DNA of 64,000 nt. It comes from Xenorhabdus doucetiae (GTDB lineage Bacteria; Pseudomonadota; Gammaproteobacteria; Enterobacterales; Enterobacteriaceae). Position 1 is the first letter of the stretch; each line of letters begins with the position of its first letter. The notes beneath the pieces are model-generated. The model did not search any database. It had not been told where the DNA came from and worked only from the letters and a program-made list of their open reading frames with translations. Position numbers and translations under genes: made by a program. Below, piece by piece: positions 52,458-61,610 of the stretch. The stretch spans positions 1,674,001 through 1,738,000 of the forward strand of contig NZ_FO704550.1 of NCBI RefSeq assembly GCF_000968195.1, written 5' to 3'.

Positions 52458-53824
52458 GGTAGAGAGAGTTCCCCTAATTGAGGTAAGATCCGCCCGAGTT
52501 TATCAAATGTTTCCTGATACTCTTTTTCAGCAATGCTGTCTGCGACGATACCACCACCCGCCCAACAGTAAATTTTTCCTTTTTCTGTCAGTAAGGTACG
52601 AATAGTAATATTGCTGTCCATTGTACCGCAGAAACTAATATAGCCAATCGCACCACAATATCCATGTCTGCGATGCGGTTCCAATTCTTCAATGATTTCC
52701 ATAGCGCGAATTTTAGGCGCTCCCGTAATTGATCCCCCCGGAAAACAGGCCCGCAGTAAATCAGTGGCGTGATAGGTGTCAGGCAAGGTTGCGGTGACGG
52801 TGCTGACCAGATGATGTACGGCCGGAAAAGGTTCGACAACAAATAACTCAGGGACTTTGACTGAGCCGGGAGTCGCCACCCGCCCAATATCATTTCTCAG
52901 CAGATCAACAATCATCAGGTTTTCAGCGCGATCTTTCCGTGAACTGGCTAATTTCTCGGCTTGCCGTTGATCTTCTGCGGGGTCTGGTAATCGTGGCCGC
53001 GTTCCTTTTATTGGACGAGTCTGAATGTGGTTATCTTCCAGAAGAATAAAACGTTCAGGTGAGATGCTGATAACACAGTGCTCAGGTAAGCGGATAAAGG
53101 CAGAAAAAGGCGCCCGATTACTCTCATTGAGCCGGATAAATGCCTGCCATTCATCGCCCTGATAATTGGCATGGAACCGTTGGGATAAATTGACTTGATA
53201 GCAATCCCCTTCTCGCAGGTAGCGGTGGATTTGAGCAATTTTTTCATGGTATTGCTGGGCTGTCATGTTGGATTGCCACGGATTGGTCAGAGAAAAATCT
53301 TCTTGCCGATTTTCTTGCAAAGACTCCAGCCATATCAGCCGTTCGTCAATATTGTGGTAGCTCAATAATGTTGCCTGTTGGAGCTGATGATCAATAATGA
53401 CCCCCCAATCGTAGATACCGATGGCCATATCCGGGAAGCCCAGTTCATTGGCGGTTAATTCGGGTAACTTTTCGATGCGTCGCCCAAGATCGTATCCCCA
53501 TATCCCTAATGCGCCTCCTTGAAAAGGGAGATCCGGATCAAACTGCGCATTGACACCAGAGGCGTGAAGATGGTTTTTCAGCAACAGGAAGGGATCTTCC
53601 TGAGAAAGAGCAACCTGACCATGATGATTAATTTCGGTCGATTTTCCTTGAGTGACAAATGTTGTCACAGGTTCAGCGACGAGGATATCAAAGCGATTAT
53701 GCGGATGTTCAGCCGTTCCGGAATGTAACAGCATCGCCCAAGGTAATGCAGAAAGCGGGGCGAAATAGTGAATGGCAAGATCAGGAGAATAAGGTAGTTG
53801 CCGTTTTTGTAATGCAATTTTCAT
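52454..53824 (-). CDS. pabB: Aminodeoxychorismate synthase component I
   Basis: A 456-residue enzyme forming 4-amino-4-deoxychorismate for folate synthesis. The chorismate-binding half has SPERFILLEDNHIQTRPIKGTRPR with the catalytic Lys, DLLRNDIGRVA and ACFPGGSITGAPKIRAMEIIEELE (in parts). Works with PabA, not in the window. Confidence 0.95.
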   Translation of the reverse strand: MKIALQKRQLPYSPDLAIHYFAPLSALPWAMLLHSGTAEHPHNRFDILVAEPVTTFVTQGKSTEINHHGQVALSQEDPFLLLKNHLHASGVNAQFDPDLPFQGGALGIWGYDLGRRIEKLPELTANELGFPDMAIGIYDWGVIIDHQLQQATLLSYHNIDERLIWLESLQENRQEDFSLTNPWQSNMTAQQYHEKIAQIHRYLREGDCYQVNLSQRFHANYQGDEWQAFIRLNESNRAPFSAFIRLPEHCVISISPERFILLEDNHIQTRPIKGTRPRLPDPAEDQRQAEKLASSRKDRAENLMIVDLLRNDIGRVATPGSVKVPELFVVEPFPAVHHLVSTVTATLPDTYHATDLLRACFPGGSITGAPKIRAMEIIEELEPHRRHGYCGAIGYISFCGTMDSNITIRTLLTEKGKIYCWAGGGIVADSIAEKEYQETFDKLGRILPQLGELSLP

Positions 53825-53972
53825 GACAGAATCAGTATCGTGTTTGGCAATTCACAAGGAGTAACATATTAATCGGCGGAGATTATCACATAATCCCACT
53901 CCTGACTTGAGATAAAAAAGGCTATAATCGCTGCCTGCCATTAATTGTTATGTTTTGTTTGAGGTTATCGCT

Positions 53973-54155
53973 ATGTTTTCAGGTATGCCGGCACTATCCC
54001 ATGAAGAGCAGCAAGCTGCCGTAGAAAAGATCCATCAGCTCATTTCCGAAGGGATGGGCAGTGGCGAAGCCATTGCCATTGTTGCTAAGGAATTGCGCGA
54101 AAAGCATCAGGGTAAAGAGCAGATCCCTGTTTTATTTGAGGATGACGAAAACTAA
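53973..54155 (+). CDS. yoaH: YoaH family (UPF0181) protein
   Basis: A 60-residue cytosolic protein (MFSGMPALSHEEQQAAVEKI...) with a helical body and acidic tail. Start at 53973 has TTGAGG upstream and matches E. coli YoaH; the longer frame from 53955 does not. Divergent from pabB as in E. coli. Function unknown. Confidence 0.92.
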   Translation: MFSGMPALSHEEQQAAVEKIHQLISEGMGSGEAIAIVAKELREKHQGKEQIPVLFEDDEN

Positions 54156-54257
54156 TCGCAACGCATTTTTAACAAAACTCACATAATTACTTTCTACTAC
54201 ATGTTAATTTATCGCAACTTTTAATCCATATTATTTGCAAGGTAATAGGAGGTAAAT

Positions 54258-54629
54258 ATGAAGGCAAATCAGTTTATTCATCGTATTGGTTTATTGAGTG
54301 CAGGTGTTCTGCTTGCTGTTTCGTTTACTACAAGCGCGGCTGAAAACGAGCGTGTGGCGAAGTTTATTTCTTGCCAAAATTTAACCAAAGATCAAGTGGC
54401 GGCACAGGTTAAGCAAGATTTTTTACAAAATCGGATTAATCATTGGGATAAAGACAGAAAGCAATTAGGCACGTCAAAACCGATTGCATGGGTAAATGTC
54501 AATGATATTACGGGTGATGCGAACACGTTACAGGTTCCACTTATCGTCCGGGGGACAAAAAAAGACAAAAGTTACAATGTCACCATTGATTGTCAAAAAG
54601 AGACTATCAGTTATAGTGAAGTGAAGTAA
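54258..54629 (+). CDS. yebF: YebF family secreted protein
   Basis: A 123-residue protein with a signal peptide (GLLSAGVLLAVSFTTSAA). The mature part has ISCQNLTKDQVAAQVKQDF, PIAWVNVNDITG, VPLIVRG and a second Cys in TIDCQK, the YebF pattern with one disulfide. E. coli YebF is exported to the medium. AGGAGG precedes the ATG. Confidence 0.88.
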   Translation: MKANQFIHRIGLLSAGVLLAVSFTTSAAENERVAKFISCQNLTKDQVAAQVKQDFLQNRINHWDKDRKQLGTSKPIAWVNVNDITGDANTLQVPLIVRGTKKDKSYNVTIDCQKETISYSEVK

Positions 54630-54663
54630 AAATTTGTCACACTATCTTTTCTGTAAATATGTG

Positions 54664-54690
54664 CGGGATACTGGAGAGTATCCCGTTTTG
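54664..54690 (+). terminator. Terminator of yebF
   Basis: CGGGATACT / AGTATCCCG with loop GGAG and TTTTG. Confidence 0.9.
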
Positions 54691-54711
54691 TTTAAACAGT
54701 GAGAGGGCCTT

Positions 54712-55665
54712 ATGACGGAACGACGAAAACTCTACCCCGCTTATAATGCGTATCAAACAGGATACTTAGAGACGGGAGACGGGCACCAGATTTATTGGGA
54801 GTTGTGCGGTAATCCGGCAGGTAAGCCTGCGGTATTCATTCATGGTGGCCCTGGTGGTGGAATAGCAAACTATCATCGCCGGTTATTCGATCCCGAACGT
54901 TACCATATTATGTTATTTGATCAGCGTGGTTGCGGGCGTTCTAAGCCTCATGCCAGCCTGGAAAATAATACAACCTGGCATTTGATCGAAGATCTTGAAC
55001 GGCTGCGTCATCTTATGGGCGTTGAGAAGTGGCTGGTTTTTGGTGGCTCATGGGGATCAACGCTGTCTTTAGCTTACGCTGAAAAACATCCGGACAGGGT
55101 GTCAGAATTAGTATTGCGAGGGATCTTCTTGCTCCGTCCCCAAGAATTGCAGTGGTATTATCAAGAAGGCGCTTCTCGTTTTTTCCCGGAAAAATGGGAA
55201 CGTACATTATCTATCCTGTCGGAAGAAGAGCGTAAGGATGTGATATTCGCCTATAACAAACGGCTGACGAGTGAAGATTTGCAAGTGCAGTTGGAAGCTG
55301 CGCGTTTATGGAGTCTCTGGGAAGGCGAAACAGTAACATTGTTGCCTTCTGAAAACTCAGATTCTTTCTCCGAAGAGAATTTTGCTTTGGCATTTGCGCG
55401 TATTGAAAATCATTACTTTATCAATAATGGTTTTATGGATGAAACGCAGCAATTACTGAACCACATTGATGTGATCAGGCATATCCCCGCAGTGATTATT
55501 CATGGGCGCTATGATATGGCCTGTCAGGTACAGAATGCGTGGGATTTGGCAAAAGCCTGGCCGGAGGCTGAACTGCATATTGTGGAAGGCGCTGGCCATT
55601 CTTTTGATGAAGCGGGCATTTTACACCAACTCATCAAGGCGACGGATAAATTTGCTGGAAAATAG
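54712..55665 (+). CDS. pip: Proline iminopeptidase
   Basis: A 317-residue S33 alpha/beta hydrolase removing N-terminal proline. HGGPGGG oxyanion loop, FDQRGCGRSKPH, nucleophile in GGSWGS near residue 113, Asp in HGRYDMACQ and His in GAGHSFDE. Full length. Start codon ATG after GAGAGGG. Confidence 0.94.
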   Translation: MTERRKLYPAYNAYQTGYLETGDGHQIYWELCGNPAGKPAVFIHGGPGGGIANYHRRLFDPERYHIMLFDQRGCGRSKPHASLENNTTWHLIEDLERLRHLMGVEKWLVFGGSWGSTLSLAYAEKHPDRVSELVLRGIFLLRPQELQWYYQEGASRFFPEKWERTLSILSEEERKDVIFAYNKRLTSEDLQVQLEAARLWSLWEGETVTLLPSENSDSFSEENFALAFARIENHYFINNGFMDETQQLLNHIDVIRHIPAVIIHGRYDMACQVQNAWDLAKAWPEAELHIVEGAGHSFDEAGILHQLIKATDKFAGK

Positions 55666-55669
55666 CGGA

Positions 55670-55704
55670 GATAACCACCCGCAAAGAGGTGGTTATCCTT
55701 TTTA
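55670..55704 (+). terminator. Terminator of pip
   Basis: GATAACCACC / GGTGGTTATC with an 8-nt loop and CTTTTT; also usable by the convergent holE. Confidence 0.9.
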
Positions 55705-55717
55705 CCTTATCATCCTG

Positions 55718-55948
55718 TCAACGACTTTTCGGCTCATAAGGCAGACGTGACAGTAACCTTGATTGCTGGCGGTAGTGCTGCAAGCGCTGCTGGAAATATT
55801 CCCGCAGGTGTGAGGGTTGTGATTGCTCAACGGTGTCAGGGATCACAGGCATGTTATAGCGTTCTTTAAAAGCAACACCGGATGCTGCTAAATCAACATT
55901 GACCTTATCCATCTCATCTTTAGATAACTTGGCTAAGTTATGTTCCAT
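55718..55948 (-). CDS. holE: DNA polymerase III theta subunit
   Basis: A 76-residue protein stabilising the epsilon proofreading subunit. NLAKLSKDEMDKVNVDLAASGVAFKERYNMPVI (in parts) and LSRLPYEPK are almost identical to E. coli HolE. Starts ATG at 55948. Confidence 0.95.
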   Translation of the reverse strand: MEHNLAKLSKDEMDKVNVDLAASGVAFKERYNMPVIPDTVEQSQPSHLREYFQQRLQHYRQQSRLLSRLPYEPKSR

Positions 55949-56123
55949 ACTGGCCTCTCTGAAAACGTATTTTTTATTTCTCTGGAAAGAAAATTAATCG
56001 ACTCTTTCTTGTTTGGCAAGTTGTTTAAAAAGGACAAAAAAGCACCTTGATAAATATAAATAACATCAATTCTCATTTTTATTAAAAATGTTTTTTTGCA
56101 TAAAAATTTAATTAAATAAAACT

Positions 56124-57214
56124 CTTGGATTCGCATATTAAGCGCAACACCGTAATGAACGAAGTAAATGAGTTGGGGTTCCTGTAAATAACTCATTCGG
56201 TGTTTTATAATCTCGTGTCTTACGTGGTCGATTATTTAGTCGGTTTGCCACAAGGTTAACCTCCCGCTCTGATACCTTATTAAAATCGGTTCCTTTTGGG
56301 AAGTAATCTCTGATTAATCCATTTATGTTCTCATTTATCCCTCTTTCCCAAGGGGAATACGGATGAGCAAAATAAATTTTTGTCTCTAAATTTTTACCGA
56401 TCCGTTCGTGTTCGGCAAATTCGAGTCCGTTTATCAAAAGGTAATTGTTTTTAACTTTTAGGTTTTTTATTCGAAAAAAGGTCTTGTCGCCCCTTTTGCA
56501 CCACCTTCTGCTTGTTTTATCTTCAAGTTTAAATGATGATCGTAAAATACGATTTTTCGTTCAACTAAAATCAATAAGGCATTTTTACGATCTTTGCCAA
56601 CGATAGTTTCCCCTTCCCAATCCCCAATACGCTGCTTTTTATCAACAATTTTTGGGCGCTTATCAATACTGACTCTGTTTTTAATTTTTCCTCTGTGCTC
56701 ATGGCTTCCATAGCGTTTACGATACGGTTTTTTCGCTATCCTAAGATGTTGCCATAAATCACCGCCATTTATTTTATCTTTATAAATCAATCGATAAATT
56801 GTTTCATGATGTAAAGAGATTTTCGCTTCCCGCTTGAGATAACCCACAACTTGTTCCGGACTTAAATCTTGCCAAATTAACTGTTTTATCCACTTTGTTA
56901 TCTCTGGCGTGATTTTTACGGCTTTTACCTTAGAATGACGGCGTTCTAATGCTTTACGCTGAGCTTGTTCAGGTTCATATTTCTCGGCTTCCCGGTTTCG
57001 TCTCAATTCCCGGCTAATTGTTGATGGGGCCCGATTAAGCGACGTTGCAATAAAACGTTGTGTAAAACCGGCTTCTTTTAAGCCGAAAATCTGGTATCTT
57101 TCTGTTTCGGTCAGTTGCGTATAGGCCATAGTGCATTTTCCTTTGGCGAGAAAGATGCCTACTATAGCAACTGACCGCCTTTCTTAGAAATTGCACTTAC
57201 TATGCGAATCCAAG
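56124..57214 (-). mobile_element. IS30-family element, copy 2 (damaged)
   Basis: 1091 bp with the same ends as copy 1 and a 3-bp target duplication ACT (56121-56123, 57215-57217). It is 7 bp longer than copy 1 because of small insertions concentrated at about 56430-56570. Confidence 0.92.
56138..57129 (-). pseudogene. IS30 transposase, frameshifted
   Basis: Same protein as at 37828-38811 but split: the N-terminal 200 residues read from 57129 and the C-terminal 99 residues end at 56138, with the frame lost around 56437-56467. Changes lie in homopolymer runs (extra A or T) with a few substitutions. DWEGE replaces DWEGD. Inactive unless the differences are sequencing errors. Confidence 0.9.
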
Positions 57215-57313
57215 ACTAATTCTTATTTTCTTATATTTAATGAGATTTATTCTTGTTGGTTTTTTATAAATAAATTGTTTATTATCAATGTGTTAAATAT
57301 TTTAATTTTATTT

Positions 57314-57342
57314 TTGTCTTATGCGGTTTTAATTGGCATAAT
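57314..57342 (+). promoter_or_regulatory. Promoter of ftnA
   Basis: TTGTCT (57314-57319), 17-bp spacer, CATAAT (57337-57342). It starts about 37 bp before the ftnA ATG. Confidence 0.6.
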
Positions 57343-57378
57343 ACGCCGAGTTTAACGAATAATTAGGAGAATCGGCCG

Positions 57379-57885
57379 ATGTTAAAACAAGAAATGATCA
57401 AAAAATTAAACGAACAATTAAATCTGGAATTTTACTCTGCGAATTTATACTTGCAAATGAGTGCATGGTGTAGTGATAAGGGATATGAAGGTGCCGCTGC
57501 GTTTTTAAGAACCCATTCGCAGGAAGAAATGCAACATATGCAACGTTTGTTTGATTATTTGGGCGACACGGGTTCAATGCCTGTATTGGGTGCTATTCAG
57601 GCTCCTCCTGTTGAATTCAAGTCTATCTCAGATGTGTTCAATCAAACTTATGAGCATGAAAAACTGATCACAGAAGAGATCAATAAGCTCGCTCATGTCG
57701 CGATGACAACACAAGATTACTCCACCTTTAATTTCTTACAGTGGTATGTTGCTGAACAGCACGAAGAAGAGAAACTGTTCAAATCTATCCTGGATAAATT
57801 GGATATGGTGGGTGAAAGCGGAAAATCGCTGTTTTTGCTGGATAAAGATCTTAAGGGATTATCTATGGCACCAGCACACGCCTGA
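57379..57885 (+). CDS. ftnA: Bacterial ferritin FtnA
   Basis: A 168-residue iron-storage ferritin forming 24-mers. Ferroxidase ligands E17, E50, H53, E94 and E126/E129/E130 are in the positions known for E. coli FtnA. RBS TTAGGAG. An IS30 copy ends 165 bp upstream, so distal control elements may have been displaced. Followed by an imperfect long hairpin (57902-57956). Confidence 0.96.
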   Translation: MLKQEMIKKLNEQLNLEFYSANLYLQMSAWCSDKGYEGAAAFLRTHSQEEMQHMQRLFDYLGDTGSMPVLGAIQAPPVEFKSISDVFNQTYEHEKLITEEINKLAHVAMTTQDYSTFNFLQWYVAEQHEEEKLFKSILDKLDMVGESGKSLFLLDKDLKGLSMAPAHA

Positions 57886-58108
57886 TTGAATTGTTTTTCA
57901 CCGTAGTTCCCATTTCTCCGTGTGTTTTTTTATGCGCGGTGAAATGGGAGTTACGGCTCTCTCTTTATCTCCCTAATATCCCCATTTTTGCGTAGTGCCT
58001 CACAGGTCAGGACATTACTCGCCAATTACCGCAGATTAAACAGATTTTTTGGTATAGAATCTCCCTTCAAGTATAAAAAATTCATCTACATATTAAAGGG
58101 TTATCTAT

Positions 58109-58495
58109 ATGTCTATTCTTAACATCCGTTCATTCTGGACCAAATTATCTGCTCTTGTGGTTCTGTTTGTCGGCATGTCTTGCCAGCAGGCTTTGGCTCA
58201 TGCACATTTGAAAGATCAGACTCCCGCAGAAAACACAACGATTGAAACTGCCCCACAAGCCATCACCTTGAGCTTCTCAGAACGTATTGAACTTGGGTTC
58301 AGTCAGGTAAAATTGATTGGTCCAGAAAAGAGTGCGGTTAAAACAGGTAAATTGGCGCTTGATCCTGAAACCAAAACTCAATTAATCCTGCCAGTTGAAG
58401 GGCAACTTGTTGCAGGAAAATACCGTGTTGACTGGAGTGTGCTCTCCGTCGATGGTCATAAAACCAAAGGCGTTTATAGTTTCACTGTAAGATAA
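58109..58495 (+). CDS. copC: CopC/YobA periplasmic copper-binding protein
   Basis: A 128-residue protein with a signal peptide ending ALA and mature start HAHLKDQTPAENTTIE, the CopC copper-binding N-terminal His pattern. VDWSVLSVDGHKTKGVYSF gives the second His region. The stop overlaps copD's start. Confidence 0.92.
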   Translation: MSILNIRSFWTKLSALVVLFVGMSCQQALAHAHLKDQTPAENTTIETAPQAITLSFSERIELGFSQVKLIGPEKSAVKTGKLALDPETKTQLILPVEGQLVAGKYRVDWSVLSVDGHKTKGVYSFTVR

Positions 58496-59430
58496 TGATT
58501 TCCCTAGAGGCGCTATACGTATTTTGCCGTTTCTCTCATTTTGTGGTTGTGATGTTGATGTTTGGCCTGAGCTTATTCACGGTCATGCTGGTTTCTGGTC
58601 ATTTCTCGGCGTTAATGAGAGAACGGCTGAAAGTGGGAGTTTTAATCAGCACTGTGCTGGCTTTCATAACCTCAATCGTCTGGTTTATTGCACAGGCTGG
58701 ATTGATGGGGGATGGCTGGCACGATGTTTATGCTCTGGATATCTGGTTAGCGGTGTTAGGAACCTCTTTTGGGCAAGTATGGAAATGGCAGTTATTGATC
58801 GCTGCTTTTGCGGTCGGCGGATTGTTCCTTTCCAATATCAAGGCCAGAAATTTCCTGTTGTTGGGTTGCTCAATCATTCTACTCACCAGCCATGCCTTCA
58901 TTGGACATGCGGCGATGTATGAAGGGAGTCTAGGATTGTTTCTTCAAGCCAATCAAGTTATCCATTTATTGAGCGCAGGTTACTGGTTTGGTGGATTGTG
59001 GCCATTTTTATTGTGTCTACAATTTTTGCGCTTAAGGCAGACATCAGAAACAAACTTATCCTCTCATCGCGAAAATATCGCGGTTGACCTCTATTCACAT
59101 AGCATAACAGCCATGAGAAAATTCTCTCTTTATGGGCATTTTGCTGTGTTTCTGGTGATTGTGACGGGAATTATCAGTAGTGTGATTCTCATTCCGGGTT
59201 GGCCTATTTTCAATCGAACACTTTCTGAATATCAATCCATGTTATGGCTAAAAATAATTATGGTTATTGGAATGGTACTTTTGGCTTTGATTAATCGCTA
59301 TATCTTAGTGCCAACGTTAAAGCAGAAAGGAAGTTATCAGCAATTGATCATCAATAGCTGGCTGGAAATGATTCTGGGTACAACGGCATTGTTATGCGTA
59401 GCGATTTTTGCAACGCAACCTCCTGTGTGA
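58495..59430 (+). CDS. copD: CopD/YebZ copper-resistance membrane protein
   Basis: A 311-residue inner-membrane protein with about eight TM helices and His residues in RFSHFVVVMLM, SHAFIGHAAM and YWFGGLWP. Partners CopC in copper uptake/tolerance. Overlaps copC by one base. Confidence 0.92.
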   Translation: MISLEALYVFCRFSHFVVVMLMFGLSLFTVMLVSGHFSALMRERLKVGVLISTVLAFITSIVWFIAQAGLMGDGWHDVYALDIWLAVLGTSFGQVWKWQLLIAAFAVGGLFLSNIKARNFLLLGCSIILLTSHAFIGHAAMYEGSLGLFLQANQVIHLLSAGYWFGGLWPFLLCLQFLRLRQTSETNLSSHRENIAVDLYSHSITAMRKFSLYGHFAVFLVIVTGIISSVILIPGWPIFNRTLSEYQSMLWLKIIMVIGMVLLALINRYILVPTLKQKGSYQQLIINSWLEMILGTTALLCVAIFATQPPV

Positions 59431-59515
59431 TCTTTGAACGATTGAGGCAAATCTGAGTACATAAACAGGAAAATTAGCGATAAAATCACGACATGTATCT
59501 ATCAGGGGAATGATA

Positions 59516-59869
59516 ATGAAACGAGTATTTTGGGCGCTGGCTTTTTTGCTTCTCTCTTTTCAGGGAGTCGCTGCACCGATAAAAACGATTAGTAAACTAC
59601 AGTTTGGCAAACAATGGGCATTTACCCGCGAAGAGGTTATGCTTGATTGTCGGTCAGGTGGCGCGTTGTTTGTGATAAATCCTAGTACACTGATGCAGTA
59701 TCCGTTGAATGATCAAGCGATACAACTGATGAAATCCAATAAAGTTATTGCATCATCATTAGATACTATCCTTTTAAATGATCCTGAACATCCCAACCAA
59801 AAAATGAGTATTGAGCCATTTCAGCAAGCCGCATTGACTTTATGTGACCCTGTCCCATTCAACCGATAA
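59516..59869 (+). CDS. yebY: YebY (DUF2511) periplasmic protein
   Basis: A 117-residue protein with a signal peptide (RVFWALAFLLLSFQGVAA). TISKLQFGKQWAFTREEVMLDCRSGGALFVINPSTLMQYPLND (in parts) and a second Cys near the end match YebY. ATG at 59516 has AGGGGA at good spacing; ATG at 59510 is too close. Third gene of the copper unit copC-copD-yebY. Confidence 0.9.
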   Translation: MKRVFWALAFLLLSFQGVAAPIKTISKLQFGKQWAFTREEVMLDCRSGGALFVINPSTLMQYPLNDQAIQLMKSNKVIASSLDTILLNDPEHPNQKMSIEPFQQAALTLCDPVPFNR

Positions 59870-59953
59870 TGGCTAAAACTTGGTAAATCATTGCATGTCA
59901 ACTACGCTTTAAATGGTAAGTTGTTCTACGTCTCAATGGTAACTTTTAGCGCA

Positions 59954-60018
59954 AGGCTCTTTGATAGAGCCATTTTTCCCTAGGCCGAGTAGAGGAGTGA
60001 ACTCGGCCTTTTTTTATT
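59954..60018 (+). terminator. Tandem terminators after yebY
   Basis: GGCTCT-TTGAT-AGAGCC followed by ATTTTT, then AGGCCGAGT / ACTCGGCCT followed by T7. The remainder of the 59870-60287 gap holds no gene. Confidence 0.9.
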
Positions 60019-60287
60019 TATCATAAAAATATGAACAAAGGCACAATCCTGAATGTAAGTCAGGCCATCTTTTAATTAAGCTGTGATATCGCCCTAAATT
60101 TTATAAGTGAATACTGGTAAAAATAATTAAAGAAAATTTAAATTCAGGAAGAGAAACGGTATTCTGAAAGAAATTTCAAGTCATAGTGACAGATCACGTT
60201 CAGAAATAGTCTGTTAGATATGGCAAAAACCTTGTGTAAAACCATTGTTAATATTTTGTTTGATTTACATCTATTGTGTAGGGGCTT

Positions 60288-60785
60288 ATGGATAAGAATC
60301 AGTTTTATCAAGAACTAGCAGATAGCTTGATAGCACTGCTATCAGGGGAGTGCGACTTTATTGCTTCTCTTGCTAACACAAGTGCATTGTTATACGAACG
60401 TTTGGATCATGTTAATTGGGTTGGCTTTTATTTAGTAGATAATGATACCCTAATATTAGGGCCATTTCAGGGCAAGAACGCTTGCGTTCGCATTCCAATA
60501 GGAAAAGGTGTATGTGGAACGGCTGTTGCAAATAAGAGTATACAGCGTATTTCCGATGTGCATACTTTCTCTGGTCATATAGCCTGCGATGCCACCAGTA
60601 ATGCTGAAATTGTGCTTCCTTTGGTAATCAATGGGCATGTTATTGGTGTTTTGGATATTGATAGCACGGTTTTTGATCGGTTTGACGAGCATGATGAAAA
60701 TGGCTTGAAAGCGCTAGTTATCAGGCTTTGTAACCATTTGGGACAATGTGTTGTGTCAAAATATCTACAACAGAACGTAACTTAA
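60288..60785 (+). CDS. msrC: Free methionine-(R)-sulfoxide reductase
   Basis: A 165-residue GAF-domain enzyme reducing free Met-R-sulfoxide. Catalytic Cys are in NACVRIPIGKGVCGTAV and HIACDATSNAEIVLPL; NWVGFYLVD forms the GAF core. Slightly separated from proQ (95 bp). Confidence 0.93.
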   Translation: MDKNQFYQELADSLIALLSGECDFIASLANTSALLYERLDHVNWVGFYLVDNDTLILGPFQGKNACVRIPIGKGVCGTAVANKSIQRISDVHTFSGHIACDATSNAEIVLPLVINGHVIGVLDIDSTVFDRFDEHDENGLKALVIRLCNHLGQCVVSKYLQQNVT

Positions 60786-60880
60786 CATACGTATAACGTG
60801 GCATTTATCAGCAACGCTATTATAATGTCGCCTGTTCATGCCTGCGCTGGTTGGCAAAACCGTTGTAATCAGGAAATTTC

Positions 60881-61591
60881 ATGGAAAATCAACCTAAGTT
60901 GAACAGTAGTAAAGAAGTCATTGCTTTCTTGGCTGAGCGCTTCCCGCTTTGCTTTGTAGCAGAAGGTGAAGCACGTCCTTTGAAGATTGGGATCTTTCAG
61001 GACATCGTTGAACGCATTCAGGAGGAAGAGTGTTTAAGTAAAACACAGCTCCGTTCTGCCCTGCGTTTGTATACTTCCAGTTGGCGCTATCTCTATGGTG
61101 TAAAGGAGGGCGCTCAGCGTGTTGACCTTGACGGGAACATGTGTGGTGAGCTGGAAGTTGAACATATTGAACATGCGCGTCAACAACTGGCGGAAGCGAA
61201 AGCACGGGTACAGGCTCAACGCGCCGAGCAGCGTGCCAAGAAACGTGAAGCTGAAAACGTATCTGACAAGAAAAATGATCGTCCTGTGAATAAGAAGCCG
61301 GTTCCTCGCCGTCAAAAGAGATCAGGCGATGATGAAAAACGTCCAGCACGTTCGCAAGACCGTCAGCAACAATCGCGTAAACCAGCAGACAAAACCATCA
61401 AGAAAATTGCACAACCTGAATTAACTTCAGTCACTGACGTATCCTCTTTGACAGTCGGTCAGACAATCAAAGTCAATGTAGGAAAGAGCCTAGTGAACGC
61501 ATCTGTGCTTGAAATTGCAAAAGATGGTGTAAGGGTGCAGTTACCTACTGGTTTAGCAATGATTGTACGCGCAGAACACTTAAAGTTCTGA
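60881..61591 (+). CDS. proQ: RNA chaperone ProQ
   Basis: A 236-residue global RNA-binding protein. The N-terminal FinO/ProQ domain (residues 7-120: KEVIAFLAERFPLCFV, LRSALRLYTSSWRYLYGVK) is followed by a long basic linker and a Tudor-like C-terminal domain (VGQTIKVNVGKSLVNASVLEI). Starts 13 bp upstream of the prc start pair, so co-transcribed. Confidence 0.95.
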   Translation: MENQPKLNSSKEVIAFLAERFPLCFVAEGEARPLKIGIFQDIVERIQEEECLSKTQLRSALRLYTSSWRYLYGVKEGAQRVDLDGNMCGELEVEHIEHARQQLAEAKARVQAQRAEQRAKKREAENVSDKKNDRPVNKKPVPRRQKRSGDDEKRPARSQDRQQQSRKPADKTIKKIAQPELTSVTDVSSLTVGQTIKVNVGKSLVNASVLEIAKDGVRVQLPTGLAMIVRAEHLKF

Positions 61592-61610
61592 TACGGAGGC
61601 CAACTTGGGC

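Noticed and set aside
57902..57956. Miniature inverted-repeat transposon after ftnA
   Set aside because: The arms are imperfect and no target duplication is visible; more likely a long terminator-like hairpin.
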